Assembly (NCBI GenBank): GCA_963281155.1
Contig: CAUJLY010000004.1
Location: 620,001-684,000, forward strand
Source: Rhabditophanes sp. KR3021
Taxonomy: Eukaryota > Nematoda > Chromadorea > Rhabditida > Alloionematidae
Direction of reading: 5' to 3'
Length of the DNA stretch: 64,000 nucleotides
In this document: positions 13,488-24,201 of the stretch, piece after piece
How positions within the stretch are numbered: the first letter of the stretch is position 1
Layout of the letters: each line of letters begins with the position of its first letter
Notes under the pieces: generated by a model
Database searches by the model: none
What the model was told of the DNA's origin: nothing
The model's input: only the letters and a program-made list of their open reading frames with translations
Program-made: the position numbers and the translations under genes

Positions 13488-13908
13488 AAAAATGCTTTCT
13501 ACTGGAAGTAGCTAATTCGCTCATTTGTGAGATCAACTGTTCGATTTTAATCGACGTCATCATAATATTTGCAATTCCATATTGCTGTGGATGGTATAAC
13601 AAAAGTAGTATGAAACAGTTTAGAATGTTCCCCGTCTTTGGAATCTTCAGGATTATGGACATATGCGTATACTTTATTGGATCATTATTACCTGGTAAAT
13701 AAATAAAATTCTAACTTAATTATATATTTTTAGGTCTGGCTCACTCAGGGCCACACGGAATATATTCTATAATGATGGCTCTGTACGGTTTACAATTTTT
13801 GGGGTGTTAATCTACATTGTGTGGATGTTCAAAGCTTCTCAAGTCGTAAAGAAAGAATCGTCTTGTCTTACTACATTAAGTACACTTAATTGCAATTATT
13901 TAGTGTAA
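13488..13908 (+). pseudogene. Broken multi-pass membrane protein gene
   Basis: An open frame from about 13488 encodes hydrophobic segments (CSILIDVIIIFAIPYCCGWY; VFGIFRIMDICVYFIGSLLP). It splices 13694 to 13734 with matching phase into GLAHSGPHGIYSIMMALYG. This frame ends at a TAA just after a TTTTTGGGG run near 13793-13804. The neighbouring frame immediately continues a fourth hydrophobic segment (VLIYIVWMFKASQVVKKES) to a TAA at 13908. A single missing base at the homopolymer would join them. No initiator ATG was found in frame upstream, so the 5' exon is missing or further frame damage exists. The family is not recognised. Confidence 0.4.
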
Positions 13909-14351
13909 TATTCTTTTACTATTATTTAATATGTATCTTTAAAACAAATTACTTTTAATTGTCCTTTGTGTTTTTCGTTGGCACCTTCATAAAGAATCGA
14001 AGTATGTGTATAAGAACGATGTTCTTTGTCTTTGTAAATGAATGTGATACATCCAAATCATCTTCCTAATACTTATATTTCAGAGAACTATTTTCGAACA
14101 AAAGTTAATTGCGTAAAGTTGAAGAATTTGAAAGAATTAGTTGTGGTGTATGTAAAATATAAATACAAATTATTTAATATTGTTTGGGCTAGGGAAGGAA
14201 TCCATGTCAGAAAGGAAATGATAGAGTTCCAAATTAACAATATCCTCATTATTTGTTGCCTTATCAAAAGACAAAATGTGCTATCTAATATTATAGTAAA
14301 TTCGAATTTCAAAAGAAAGCGAACACATTAGAATATATGCAAAAGTGTGGA

Positions 14352-14462
14352 TATTGTGTTCCTAAATAATTCTTTGATTCAACAAATAAAACCGGAATAA
14401 TGTTTTGTTCCCAAATAATTCTCTGATTTAACAAATAAAGCAAGAATGATATTTTGTTCCTT
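14352..14462. repeat. Short tandem repeat, period about 49 bases
   Basis: Two imperfect copies of a unit beginning TTGTTCCYAAATAATTC and containing AACAAATAAA, followed by the start of a third (TTTTGTTCC). The spacing between equivalent bases is 49. The copies differ at several positions, so this is an older local duplication. Confidence 0.75.
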
Positions 14463-14647
14463 CTTCGTTCCAATAATGACACTCAACTGTGTCATAAATG
14501 TAAAATAATGTTCAAGGTTCATTTTTCAGTGTATAGTTGCACGTAATTTTTTGAAGCACTAGACCTTTGAGTAAATAATTGAAGTATAAAAGAAAGATGG
14601 TTGTAAAACATTTTCATATTACTAAATCTATTAATGTTAACTAAATA

Positions 14648-15350
14648 ATGGTTGTAGAAATTACTAATCTTAGTTTTACATATTTTGATTTGATGGGAAA
14701 GGTAAATATTTTAATATGATCTCTTAGTTAATAAGTAATTTAGGGAGAAGTTGCTCGCATTTTGTTAAATTATGGAGGCGAACAATTTGAGGAACATAGA
14801 CTTCCAGTAACTGTTTTTAATCCCGAAACATGGCCAGCTTTAAAAGAAGAAAATGAAACTTCCTTTTGGCCAATTGCCAATTTTGAAGTTTGAGACGAAT
14901 GGGAAAAAAGTTACTCTGGCTCAATCACGTGCTATTGAATTCTTCTTAGCCAGTCGTTATGGTTTAATGCCAGAATGTGACCTAGACAGATCACTAGTTC
15001 TTCAATATTTGCTTGGAATTGATGATATGAGAGCCAATTTGGTTCCAATTTTCCATCAAAAGGATCCATTAAAGAAAGAGGAGCTTATGAAAGTTATGAT
15101 CACCGATAACATTCTTCCTTTTTTAAGCCGTTATAACAATTTTTTGAAAGAAAACGGAACCGGTTTCCTCGTTTCTAACAAATTATCGTTGGCAGATGTT
15201 GCAACTTATCAAATGATGTGGTTTATTATTAAAACCGTAAAAATAGAGACCGAAGTCACTTATCCTGACCTCCACAACTTTTTCCAGACAATTGGAAATA
15301 TTGAAAAGATTAAGAGCTACCTTAATATCAGACCAAATACTCCTTGGTGA
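14648..15350 (+). CDS. Glutathione S-transferase, nematode sigma type, frameshifted
   Basis: Conjugates glutathione to electrophiles. Exon 1 (14648-14701) gives MVVEITNLSFTYFDLMGK. Exon 2 (14744-15350) continues GEVARILLNYGG through TWPALKEE. The frame then breaks in an A-run at 14850-14853 and resumes one base later as MKLPFGQLPILKFE. Exon 2 is 607 bases, one more than a multiple of three; without the extra A the product would be 219 residues, close to the usual 205-210. PFGQLPIL is the conserved cis-proline segment of the thioredoxin-fold domain. SNKLSLADVATYQ is the C-terminal N-capping motif, and RPNTPW resembles the RPxTxF ending of worm GSTs. Either an assembly error or a genuine recent pseudogene. 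AATAAA sites follow within 60 bases of the stop. Confidence 0.85.
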
Positions 15351-16060
15351 TAACAGTTACGACAATTAAATTGAAATTATACATGATTTGTTATAAATAA
15401 ATTAAATTATTTTTTATTAAAACAAAGAGAACTTGTAATCATTCATAAATTTAAGCGGTAAAACTTTTCTTATTTTTGTTTATCATGAATCTAGATAGAT
15501 TTTAGCGGCATACAAGACGCATCAATTGTATCTGGGCTCTTGCAGGTGGAGTGTCTGCAACTGCTTCTTTAATGAATTAGAACTAAAATGGTGCCTCGAT
15601 GAGAACCCAAAATATACTCGAATCGTTGTAATTATGTATAAAAATAAACAAAATAGGGGATGCTTTAAGGCCTGATACATTCATTATGCGACACCGTTCC
15701 ATTTATTGCCCTTCAGTATGTGCAACAACTCTGCGGAAAAGGATAAAACCACAAAGTACTGATTTATACTTTATTTAAATATTGTGATACTTTTTATGCT
15801 GTGTTATTTTATTTTGAAAAGTATTTTATAACCTTGTATAAATGCTTATTCGTTGGAATGAAATTCATAGCAAACAAAACGAACTTTCAAAGAATGTTAA
15901 GCATACCTGTATTATATTCTTCTAACGAAACAACCAAGACAATAAATTTGAATATTACAATAGACAAGTAGTTTATTTAGGCACCTCGCAATTCCTACAT
16001 GCAAATTAATTCACTTTAAATATAGACCCATTGCTTATCTTAAAAACTCTCCCTTACTCG
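15351..16060. other. Intergenic, no gene seen
   Basis: Contains the GST 3' end with AATAAA-like signals and about 600 bases of AT-rich sequence. No supported coding or RNA feature. Confidence 0.5.
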
Positions 16061-19000
16061 ATGGACCCCAACAAGTTATTCGACTACTTCTGCATCATTG
16101 GCCAAAACTCCTACACCAACCTTACCGAACTAACCTCAAACTCAACTCCTTCCGACCCAATTGTCGAAATCGAAGTGATCTTTCCCAAATTAGACGAATC
16201 TATTCCACCTGGTTTCACAATCCTCGCATCTACTCCAAATGGCTCAACAGCCGACCTCAACTATGGAACAATCCCTTTTATGTCTTGCTTCATCTGCTAC
16301 AGAAGAGGCACAGATTTACCACCCATCACAGATATTGGGGTCGTCGATTGGGCAAAGAGAGAAAGGTCCCAGTCTGGTACCGTTTCCATCATCACAACAA
16401 GAAAAGGAAATTGCGCCAGTATAAGCAATAGTTTTCTGAAGAAGTTGTTTCTTGTCTACAAAAGAGCCGACTCCGTCGATGGTAGTGGTATGATAGTAGC
16501 AGACATCTGTATTATCAATGAATCCAAAGGTGACCTGACGCCTGCCTCGTTTTTCAAAATCAACAAAAATTTGAATAAAGGAATGACAGGTACTGATATC
16601 TTTATTTGCTTTCGAAAGCAATATCTAACTAACAAGGAGTTGAAATTCAAAGCTAATGTGTTGGATTCGTTTCCTAATATCCAGGAAACTTCAATCGCTC
16701 AGGAGTTGGCTATGTTTTGTTTGCCAGAGGGAGTTACTGTTAAGAGGTGTGAAGTTAATTGTGCTGGGGTTAAGGATCAGGGAAGTACTTTTATTTTGAC
16801 TGATGGAGGTGGAAGTAAACTGTATGGGATTGGATTGAAGATTTTTGAGGAATTTAAGGGGCTTCTTAGTGAAGGACAGGTGGAACGTTTGGAAGTTGGA
16901 AATACTTTCACATCCAAGAGCGATATCCCTTTGAAAGAGTACAAAATGTTGAACTCATTCGCCATTTGCATCCTCTCAAAGTACCCTTTGCTAGAATCAT
17001 TCCATCTACTACTGAAAATGATCATGCAAAAAGGCCTAACAAAGGAACGTCAACCAATTCCTATCGAGCGTTTCATATCCTTTTTGGTAAGTTAATTAAT
17101 TGCAATCAAATAAACAATTCCTTTAGATGTATGAATTAATCTATCCTGCTCCTGAATACCCAAATATTTGTCTGAAAATGTGCGGAACTTCAGTACCCTT
17201 TGAATCAAACGACGTCATCGGATTTCCTCTTACTGGGGCCTTTTTCGTAGGTGCCCTTAAATGCCTTGGACCAATGAATTTGATTGGAGCTGTTTTGTAT
17301 GCTTTGGTGGAAGGCAAAATCTTATTTCATTCTGTTCGTAGTCATGATTTAACTTTAGTCTGTGAATCTGTAGCTGCTTTGATATTTCCTTTTACTTGGC
17401 AAGGGGTGTTTGTACCTCAGTGTCCCTTGGAAGCTTCGGAGTTGATGGAATGTCCAGTTCCCTACATTGCCGGAGTTGCTACTAATTACTTTGAGTTGAT
17501 TGATGAATTGCCTGACAATGTAGTGTGTTTTGGGCTTGATACTGGGTCCACGTCTGCATCTGTAGAGGAGATTCGAAGCCTGTACAAAGGATTACCTGCC
17601 AAAGCTTCAAAGGAACTCAGAACCACCTTAAAGCAAATCAGTGTGGATCTCTTTTCTAAGCAACGAAGTTTAGATGAACTGAAAGCTTTTGATTGCATTC
17701 CTGTCAAAGACTATGTAGCTAACAAACACGCCATTCTCAAAGAATACAATCTAAGGATAAGAGAAGCCTTCCTCGAACTAATGGCAGAGTTGCTAGACAA
17801 TTACGGAACCTTCCTCAAACCTATCAGAATCGATGCCGAAAAAGTGGATATGACTCTGCGTAATTTGTTTGACGTGCAAGGATTTCTCGAGTCTAAGCCT
17901 AAACATACTCTACCCTTTTTTGAAAAGGTTGTCAAGAGCCAGTACTTTAGCCGGTTCATTGATGAAAGATCATTCAAGTCAGACAAAAATTCGCATTATC
18001 TCTTTTACGACAATTGTGTTAGGAAATTCAATGGAATTGCAGATGCTAGGATTCTAGATCCAAGACAGCAGTTTAAAAAGGAAGCTAGTGTTATTAAGGA
18101 TGAACCGCTGATGGTTGATTCGAGTTATGGTGTCAATTACGGTGTTTTCCCCAAAACATTGAAGAATGATTTGTTTTGTATGGACTTAGTTAGGGGGAAC
18201 GTTATAGTAGGGCAGACAAAATGTGAGAAATCATCTTGGGGTCGTAGTGTTGGCGAAATTGAATTCGATAGATTTGCTTCAAACCACCTCATGACTCTGA
18301 CGCCTAACAATGCCGCCAAACTACTGGTTTCGAACGTCTACTCTCTTTGGTTCAATATCTTCCCCTCCTTCATCTCAAATTCAAAAGAGAAAAAGCATGC
18401 TTTTCAACTAGGATACGAAATTATCCTACAATTCTGTCATTTGAACTTTCCTCTACTAGATCAACACTGGCTTAGGATTTACTTCGAACAATGTATCCTA
18501 CATGACGAAATTGATTACGGATGGAAGACAGGAAATCTAATTAACTCTGGAGGGATGCTTATGGACGGTATTACTTTGCCAGCGTTTAATGAAATGATTC
18601 AAATCTATTTGGAAAGAAAGTTGAAGCCAACATTGTCCATTAGGATTTCTGTTTATGTTATTGTTTTTATTAACAAATTAAGACGAACTGTTATGAAAAA
18701 AGACTCGGGGCAAACAAGCATTTATAAGCCAAAATCGAGTCTAGTTAATTTGGATAATCTGAATGATAAGTACGAAAAATTCAAATTGTCAGATAGTGCC
18801 ACAATTCCTACCGTCTCATCGCTTTTCGGTTCTAGTAATGCTTTTGAAAATGGGGATGGGAGTTCGGGCAGATTAACTTCATTAGATATGTATTTTATTG
18901 GAAAATCATACCACGAGGAAGTGCACAGATCGAGTAAAACTTGCTCCGAAAAAAATTATCCCTCAAGAATGGCTCAATTGAGAGGTCTCAAGCTCAGCAA

Positions 19001-20051
19001 TACAATGCCACTTAATTACCAATTCTTGGAGCCTGACAATGAAACTACCGAGGAACTACTTCCTGAAGAAAAAACGACTACAACTAAATCTTGGTGGAAA
19101 GAAATAAGCAATTCAATCGGAACTCACAAGCTCTTCAAGGCCATCAAGCCAATGGTCACGCAACAAGAAGAAGAAAAAGTGAAATCTCTCAAATCAAATG
19201 AATTCAATAGAACTAAATGTTGTGAGTGGAAACCCGACCTAAGACCCTGCTTAAATTCTCCTCAATCTACATCAGCCATATCTTACAAACTATCCATTGC
19301 CACAAGATGCCATCAATCTTACTGCCGAAACATCAATTATGACGAAGAGATCCTTGTTCGGTTGGCCAATTCTACGGAATTCAAGTGTTGCCACTGCCAA
19401 AGTCCTACCACACCTCTGATTACAGTCCAAACTTTTGAGAATAAGGTTTTGATGGGGGTTGAGTTGTATAGATTACTTTCACCGATCTACATTAGACTAT
19501 TGTTTGATTTGCAACTTGACTTGGTTAAGGATGGAAAGATGCGGGAAAAACATCCCATTTTGTTTTTTAATTTGATTTATTATTTTAAAAGATTCAAACT
19601 TCCTTCTGATGGTTTGACTGACTATTCATTTGCAATAGTTTATGATATTCCTGAGATACACAAGAACTTTCAGAAGCCACTTTACCTTGAGATCACAAAG
19701 AACGCAAAGTCTAGGGTGCTCCAATTAATTGACCAAATCAACCAAGCCATCCAAACCAACAACTTCCTCCAAGCAATGATTCTGTACCGCTCATATCGTC
19801 GTTCAAACCTGACTCCACACCACATCGACTCCGGATTCGTCTTCTCCATGTATCGTGACTTCCTCTTCCTTGCTCTGCAAACTTCCCCAAACTTTAACAG
19901 GCAACCATTCGACGAATCATTCTCCGACGCCGTCTATCAAATACGGGAAAACTTTCCCGAACAAAATTTGCATCTGCCCAGAAAAGACCATGGGATGTCG
20001 TTTATGATAAAGTTTTTTAATAACCTGGCAGTTGTCCTAGATTTGAACTAA
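16061..20051 (+). CDS. DENN domain protein, DENND4-like Rab exchange factor
   Basis: Two exons, 16061-17086 and 17127-20051, joined in phase 0, give 1316 residues. The N-terminal third carries an MABP-like region containing ADICIINESKGDLTP-x-FFKINKNLN. It is followed by the upstream DENN segment (LAMFCLPEGV), the core DENN module (NSFAICILSKYPLL; PIERFISFLMYELIYPAPEYPN) and the downstream region (ALVEGKILFHSVRSHDLTLVCESVAALIFPFTWQGVFVPQCP, quoted in part). The MABP-then-DENN order and long C-terminal half with Cys pairs (FKCCHC) indicate DENND4, whose relatives activate Rab10-type GTPases in secretion. It is somewhat shorter than vertebrate DENND4. I chose the ATG at 16061 (MDPNKLFDYF) as the first Met in frame. 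It leads a same-strand series of small genes starting 152 bases after its stop. Confidence 0.85.
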
Positions 20052-20203
20052 ATTCTAACTCATTACGATATAAATAACAAATTTCTTTTTATAATTGTTT
20101 ACTTGTCTTTTTAACTTGTCAAGGGCCGCGACTCTTTTATTTGCTCTTTCATAACCTCTCACCATCGTAAATTAAATTTTTATTTTAGTCTATTTTAGTC
20201 AAT

Positions 20204-20632
20204 ATGTCTGAAGGTTTAGAATGGAAAGTAACACAAAAGAGCAGTTCACACCCAAAAGCTCCTTTAGGAAAAGTTCCCATGATTCCATCTGATTTAGCTG
20301 GCGGAACAGGAGCTCAGGACATGTTAAAGACCAAGTTTTCCAAGGCTCTTAACAACCCTTTTGTTCCCTTGGGGATGCTTTCAACAGTGGGATGTTTGTT
20401 GGGTAAGTCAATTTTTGGTTGTCTTTTTATGGTTCGAATTTAAGGAATGCTGGTGGCTACAAAAAACAGAGACCCACCAAAGGCTCAATTGTATATGAGA
20501 GGAAGAGTAGCAGCTCAAGGATTCACCATCATTGCCCTAGTCTGCGGTGGATTAAGTGCCTTCAATTGGGACACTTCCATCTTTTTTAGACGTCCTCAAA
20601 AAGCTGAACCAGTCGAGAAACCTTCTTTATAA
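20204..20632 (+). CDS. HIG1-domain protein, HIGD2A-like
   Basis: Mitochondrial inner-membrane protein; the family assists respiratory supercomplex assembly and hypoxia tolerance. Exons 20204-20402 and 20445-20632 (phase 1) give 128 residues. The HIG1 core is visible: NPFVPLGMLSTVGCLLG-GMLVATKN followed by MRGRVAAQGFTIIAL, i.e. two transmembrane helices with a basic RGRV-x-AQG loop. The type 2 subfamily is suggested by the longer hydrophilic N-terminus. The start codon lies 152 bases after the DENND4 stop, and TTTTAG precedes it closely, consistent with a downstream gene of an operon receiving a spliced leader. Confidence 0.85.
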
Positions 20633-20815
20633 AATTACTACTCAAATCAATTTTATCTCTAACCCATCACAGTTGGAGTACACAAAATATAGTTCGTTTT
20701 AAGTAAGTATTTCCATCCATCATACATATTAAAATCATTTTAATGGGCATGATCCAGCGAAGTTTACAATTAATCCATTTGTATTCTTCTCCTAAACTCA
20801 TGCCAGAAAATTACT

Positions 20816-20947
20816 ATGGCTTTGTGGTGTCTTCCTCCTGTGGATTTGCATTATAGATACTATAGGACATTCATTTTTGTTATTCTTTTGTTTAATCTTG
20901 TTACCTTTTTTAGTCAACAAGATGGATGGGATTGCTTAGTTATTTGA
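20816..20947 (+). CDS. Possible small membrane protein (smORF)
   Basis: A 43-codon frame beginning MALWCLPPVDLHYRYYR, followed by a hydrophobic stretch (TFIFVILLFNLVTFF) and ending DCLVI. It sits in the 508-base space between the HIGD2-like gene and FIS1, both on this strand. The single-helix shape resembles small organelle-membrane subunits, but no family is recognised, and it may simply be 3' UTR sequence. Confidence 0.2.
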   Translation: MALWCLPPVDLHYRYYRTFIFVILLFNLVTFFSQQDGWDCLVI

Positions 20948-21140
20948 TGCCTTTACTAGTTGTATTTTTTTATTAAATAAAATATTATTGTAATTGGTTC
21001 TGGTCATAATTAAATGTCAACGACGTAAATGTTTTTTCTCGCATTTGTCTCCGAACGAAAGTATGTGTTTTTTGAGTAGACGTCACTTTATCACAAGCCT
21101 CTTTCGAAACACATAAACTCCCTTTGTTTATTAACGTAAG

Positions 21141-21641
21141 ATGGATATTGCCCAAATTGTTGATGAAAATATAAGTCATGCGGATCTTGCGGTAAGTATC
21201 GATAGTTGTATATGTTTAATTGATGTAATTTTATAGAGATTCAGACAAGTTTACATGGACCAAGTTGGAAGGGGTCAAGTGTCGGGTAACGATCAATTTA
21301 GTTACGCGCATGCTTTAATTAAAAGTGACAAAAACAACATCAAGGAAGGTGTAAAGTTGTTAGAAACCCTACTTGCTAAAAATAACGATGGAATCCCCAA
21401 AAGAGACACTGTCTACTATTTAGCTTTGGCTCACACAAGATTGAAGGATTACGACAGAGCCTTAGCTTACCTTGATGCTCTCCTCTCTGCGGAAGAACAT
21501 AATCGGCAAGCCATTGAACTCAAAGAACTGGTGTCCAAGAGGATGAAGATTGATGGTTTGTGGGGATTAGCTTTAGTCTCAGGAAGTTTAGTAGCTTTCG
21601 GAGCCTTAGCCATTGGAGCTATCCTTTCCGGAAAGAAGTAA
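21141..21641 (+). CDS. fis1: Mitochondrial fission protein FIS1
   Basis: Outer-membrane adaptor for mitochondrial and peroxisomal fission. Exons 21141-21191 and 21237-21641 (phase 0) give 151 residues, the usual FIS1 length. The TPR-like pair is recognisable: FSYAHALIKSDKNNIKEGVKLLE then YYLALAHTRLKDYDRALAYLDALL (quoted in parts), as in human FIS1 (FEYAWCLV, YYLAVGNYRLKEYEKAL). A C-terminal anchor (LWGLALVSGSLVAFGALAIGAIL) ends in a basic GKK tail typical of tail-anchored mitochondrial proteins. AATAAA occurs at about 21753. Same strand as the DENND4 and HIGD2 genes. Confidence 0.95.
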
Positions 21642-21793
21642 TTATGCGGTTTGTATTTATAATGGTATCTATAAATTGATATGTATAAACATTTGACTCT
21701 ACATTTATTTTTGTTCTTCTAATTGTACGATACAATAATCTTAAATATATTAAATAAATTTTATATTTCTTTTATGATTGCATTTAGATAAGG

Positions 21794-21967
21794 ATGGAGA
21801 AAGCTACAAAAAGTACAACTGAAAGTGAGGACAAAGTTCCTTTTGCTCAGAGATACGAGGACGTTGTTTGCAATCAAGGAATTGTAGGAGATATTCTGAA
21901 TGAATTGAAAACTAAAGGAGTCATTTCAAGTGAGGAACTTTTGAAGAAACTGGATGAACAAGAGTGA
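21794..21967 (+). CDS. Small acidic protein of unknown function
   Basis: A 57-residue frame, MEKATKSTTESEDKVPFAQR onward, ending LLKKLDEQE, with an amphipathic helical C-terminal half (IVGDILNELKTKGVISSEELL). An acceptor-like GCATTTAG lies 6 bases before the ATG, and the start is 152 bases after the FIS1 stop, the same gap as between DENND4 and HIGD2. A second charged open segment at about 22085-22194 (ALHEHRRDDEDIKEIFDDL) could be a further exon, but no GT donor in frame joins the two. Family not recognised. Confidence 0.45.
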   Translation: MEKATKSTTESEDKVPFAQRYEDVVCNQGIVGDILNELKTKGVISSEELLKKLDEQE

Positions 21968-22173
21968 GGGGTGAAATTTGAATTATTATTACGCAATCGA
22001 GTAAAATAATTTGCTGTGATATAAACTTGAAATTTCGTAAATTTGTAAATGAATAAATTTTTTGTGACATTTCTTGTAAAGTTTTCAAAAGCCCTGCATG
22101 AGCATAGAAGAGACGATGAGGATATCAAAGAGATATTTGATGATTTAGGTACTATGATAGCTTCACTTTCGAA

Positions 22174-22560
22174 CTATACCAGTGTGAACATTTGAACAAA
22201 AATATGAGGGCTCGAGAGCAGAGGGTATAAATCAAAAACTTTGGCTTTTTCCAGAGTTATTCTGGGAATGTGCCTCAAGTTAGATTCTTGGAAAAAGTAA
22301 AAATTGGTAATCAAGATAAGAAGAACGACGATCATACTAAAGATTTGTGTACACAACCAACTTTGCAGTGATTAACTCCACTTGATGAGGAATAAGGAGG
22401 AATATTGTTGGGTGACTCAACTTGAATATCTTTTCCTTTCATTATGTATATTTTGATCCTTCATAAAGGTATCTTTTCTTCAAATAACTACCTTTTGCTC
22501 ATTATCTGTGGTCTTGGGCATCTTCACCAGTCATTCATTTCTTTCCAAATCAACAAGGAT
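22174..22560 (-). other. Possible short secreted or membrane peptide gene, structure unresolved
   Basis: On the minus strand an ATG at 22335 opens MIVVLLILITNFYFFQES followed by a polar 35-residue tail ending at 22174. CTTTAG, a good splice or spliced-leader acceptor, lies directly before this ATG. Further upstream are short open segments (MPKTTDNEQK near 22540; MKGKDIQVESPNNIPPYS near 22440) in other frames that I could not join with standard splices. It may be a neuropeptide-like or type II membrane protein, or chance. Confidence 0.25.
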
Positions 22561-22839
22561 TGATCTTTGCCCGTGAGATATAACTATTAATCCAATTTGT
22601 ATTTATATTTTTAGAAAATCACCTCAGAGACTAACGTAATTTGTTTGATTACAACATTCATGATAGATATATTCTTGGTTCTTAGAATTGGTGGAGGATC
22701 TTCTTAATATCATACAATTTTTAATTTACAAAATTTAATCGTTTCAATAAATTGAATAAAATTGTTAAAATATTTAAATCATTCTTGTTCTTATTAATAA
22801 TTTATTTTAACACTTAAATTGAAAAAACAGTCGCAATGT

Positions 22840-24013
22840 TTACCTACAATTGCTATGAAAAAATAATTTACTTACAATATCAAAATTAGTAGGCGGCATA
22901 TGATCCTTCATAATCTTTTTACAAGCTCCACATTGGGTATCAAACACTTTCTGATATTTGCTAAAAATGGTAAATATGGTCTTGATATAATTATACACAT
23001 TAGAATTCGGTCCGCTGAAATAGGCTTGAATCTTTCCTAACCATTCGTTTCCATTTTCAGACAACTTCCTGAATACCAAACGACGTGAATTGAACATATA
23101 GTTGAATTTGCCCCTATGTGCATCAATGTACTCCCAATCTTCGTCGGCATCTGCTACAATGCAATAGTCTATGATTCCGTTGTTGACGATGAACAGGACT
23201 TTTTGAGTAGCAATGAAGTAACGATGGTGGAGATCTTGGTAACCTCCAAACTTTATTTCGATCACACAAGACTGGAATCCCTTTTCTGGATACGTACATT
23301 GGACGGTGTTTTTCATTTCTACTCCAACAACATATTTCAGGAAGGTCGTCTCGAAAATGGAGTGAGGCGTTTGAGCTGATAAGAACCCACTTCTGGGTAC
23401 AGGCTTGGCTGTAAAAGCCGACACTAGAGTCTTCTGACCCATGCCAGGAACTGTTGTCTTCATGAACTCATGCAAGTAATTCAAATAATTTGACTGAATG
23501 GTCATCCAATTTTGGTTCTTGCACAAATCATCTACCACTTTAGCAGTATCGGCGTCTGCAGTTGCATCCAACATCAATCTACTCAACTTGTCGATATGTG
23601 AATTTGAGGTGAGACTTGGCAACTTCTTAGCATGATTTTCCAACTCATCATAACCTTTATTGACTTCAATCGAAGTTTCCTTGATCCTGTCAACGTACTT
23701 GTCAAGTTGTAACACATCCGTACATCCATTTGCGATCATTTTTTGAGTTAACAGCACGTTTGCCTTGATTGTCCTAATTTTTTGCAAACCTACAATAATC
23801 AAAATCAAGTTTTATGAAAATTAAAAACTTACAATCACTCAATGAATTCATTAACCTTTTATTCTCATTAACGGCATCATTATAAGGAGAAGAGTGAGGA
23901 TTATTACTTCTATGCATCATCTGTGGGTGATTTTGAGAGCTATAATTAGCTCGATGTTGTGGTAAGCCTGGTTGGTTGTGAGAAGGGTGGTGTGGATGAT
24001 TTTGGGGTATCAT
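22840..24013 (-). CDS. MED27: Mediator complex subunit MED27
   Basis: Subunit of the RNA polymerase II Mediator, at the head-tail junction. Exons 24013-23833 and 23789-22840 (joined in phase 1) give 376 residues. The N-terminus is His/Pro/Asn-rich (HPHHPSHNQPG). Helical regions follow (CLQKIRTIKANVLLTQKM), then a beta-rich C-terminal part. It closes with the diagnostic MED27 zinc-ribbon-like motif: CGACKKIMKDHMPPTNFD then FFHSNCR at the stop, matching human CxxCGK...PPTWRDF...H-x-x-CR. A GTAAGT inside the final coding stretch is not used as a donor, since reading through gives the expected C-terminus. It is divergent from the gene at 24202; the start codons are 188 bases apart, suggesting a shared promoter. 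Confidence 0.85.
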
Positions 24014-24201
24014 TCTTTTTTATTAGAGTAATAGTTCAAAGTTTATACTTCTAGAATATGTTTCTTTGTTGATGGTAACGTTAATTTTGTCGTTCAATGC
24101 AAAGAGATCTTTTTCCAATTTTGTTTATGGTGCAGTCGTTTTGGGATAGTTTGGTTTTTGAAAGTTATAAAGTTGGAGAATATTTCATACTTTAATCAAA
24201 T

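Noticed and set aside
13438..13662. Minus-strand 74-codon frame opposite the broken membrane gene
   Set aside because: The plus strand there gives hydrophobic segments joined by a phase-matched splice, which explains the open sequence better.
14038..14331. 97-codon plus-strand frame before the GST
   Set aside because: Lys/Asn/Ile-rich, no recognisable domain, flanked by repeats; more likely chance in AT-rich DNA.
22840..22890. Possible extra intron at GTAAGT in the last codons of MED27
   Set aside because: Reading through gives FFHSNCR and a stop, exactly the conserved MED27 ending, so the GTAAGT is coding.
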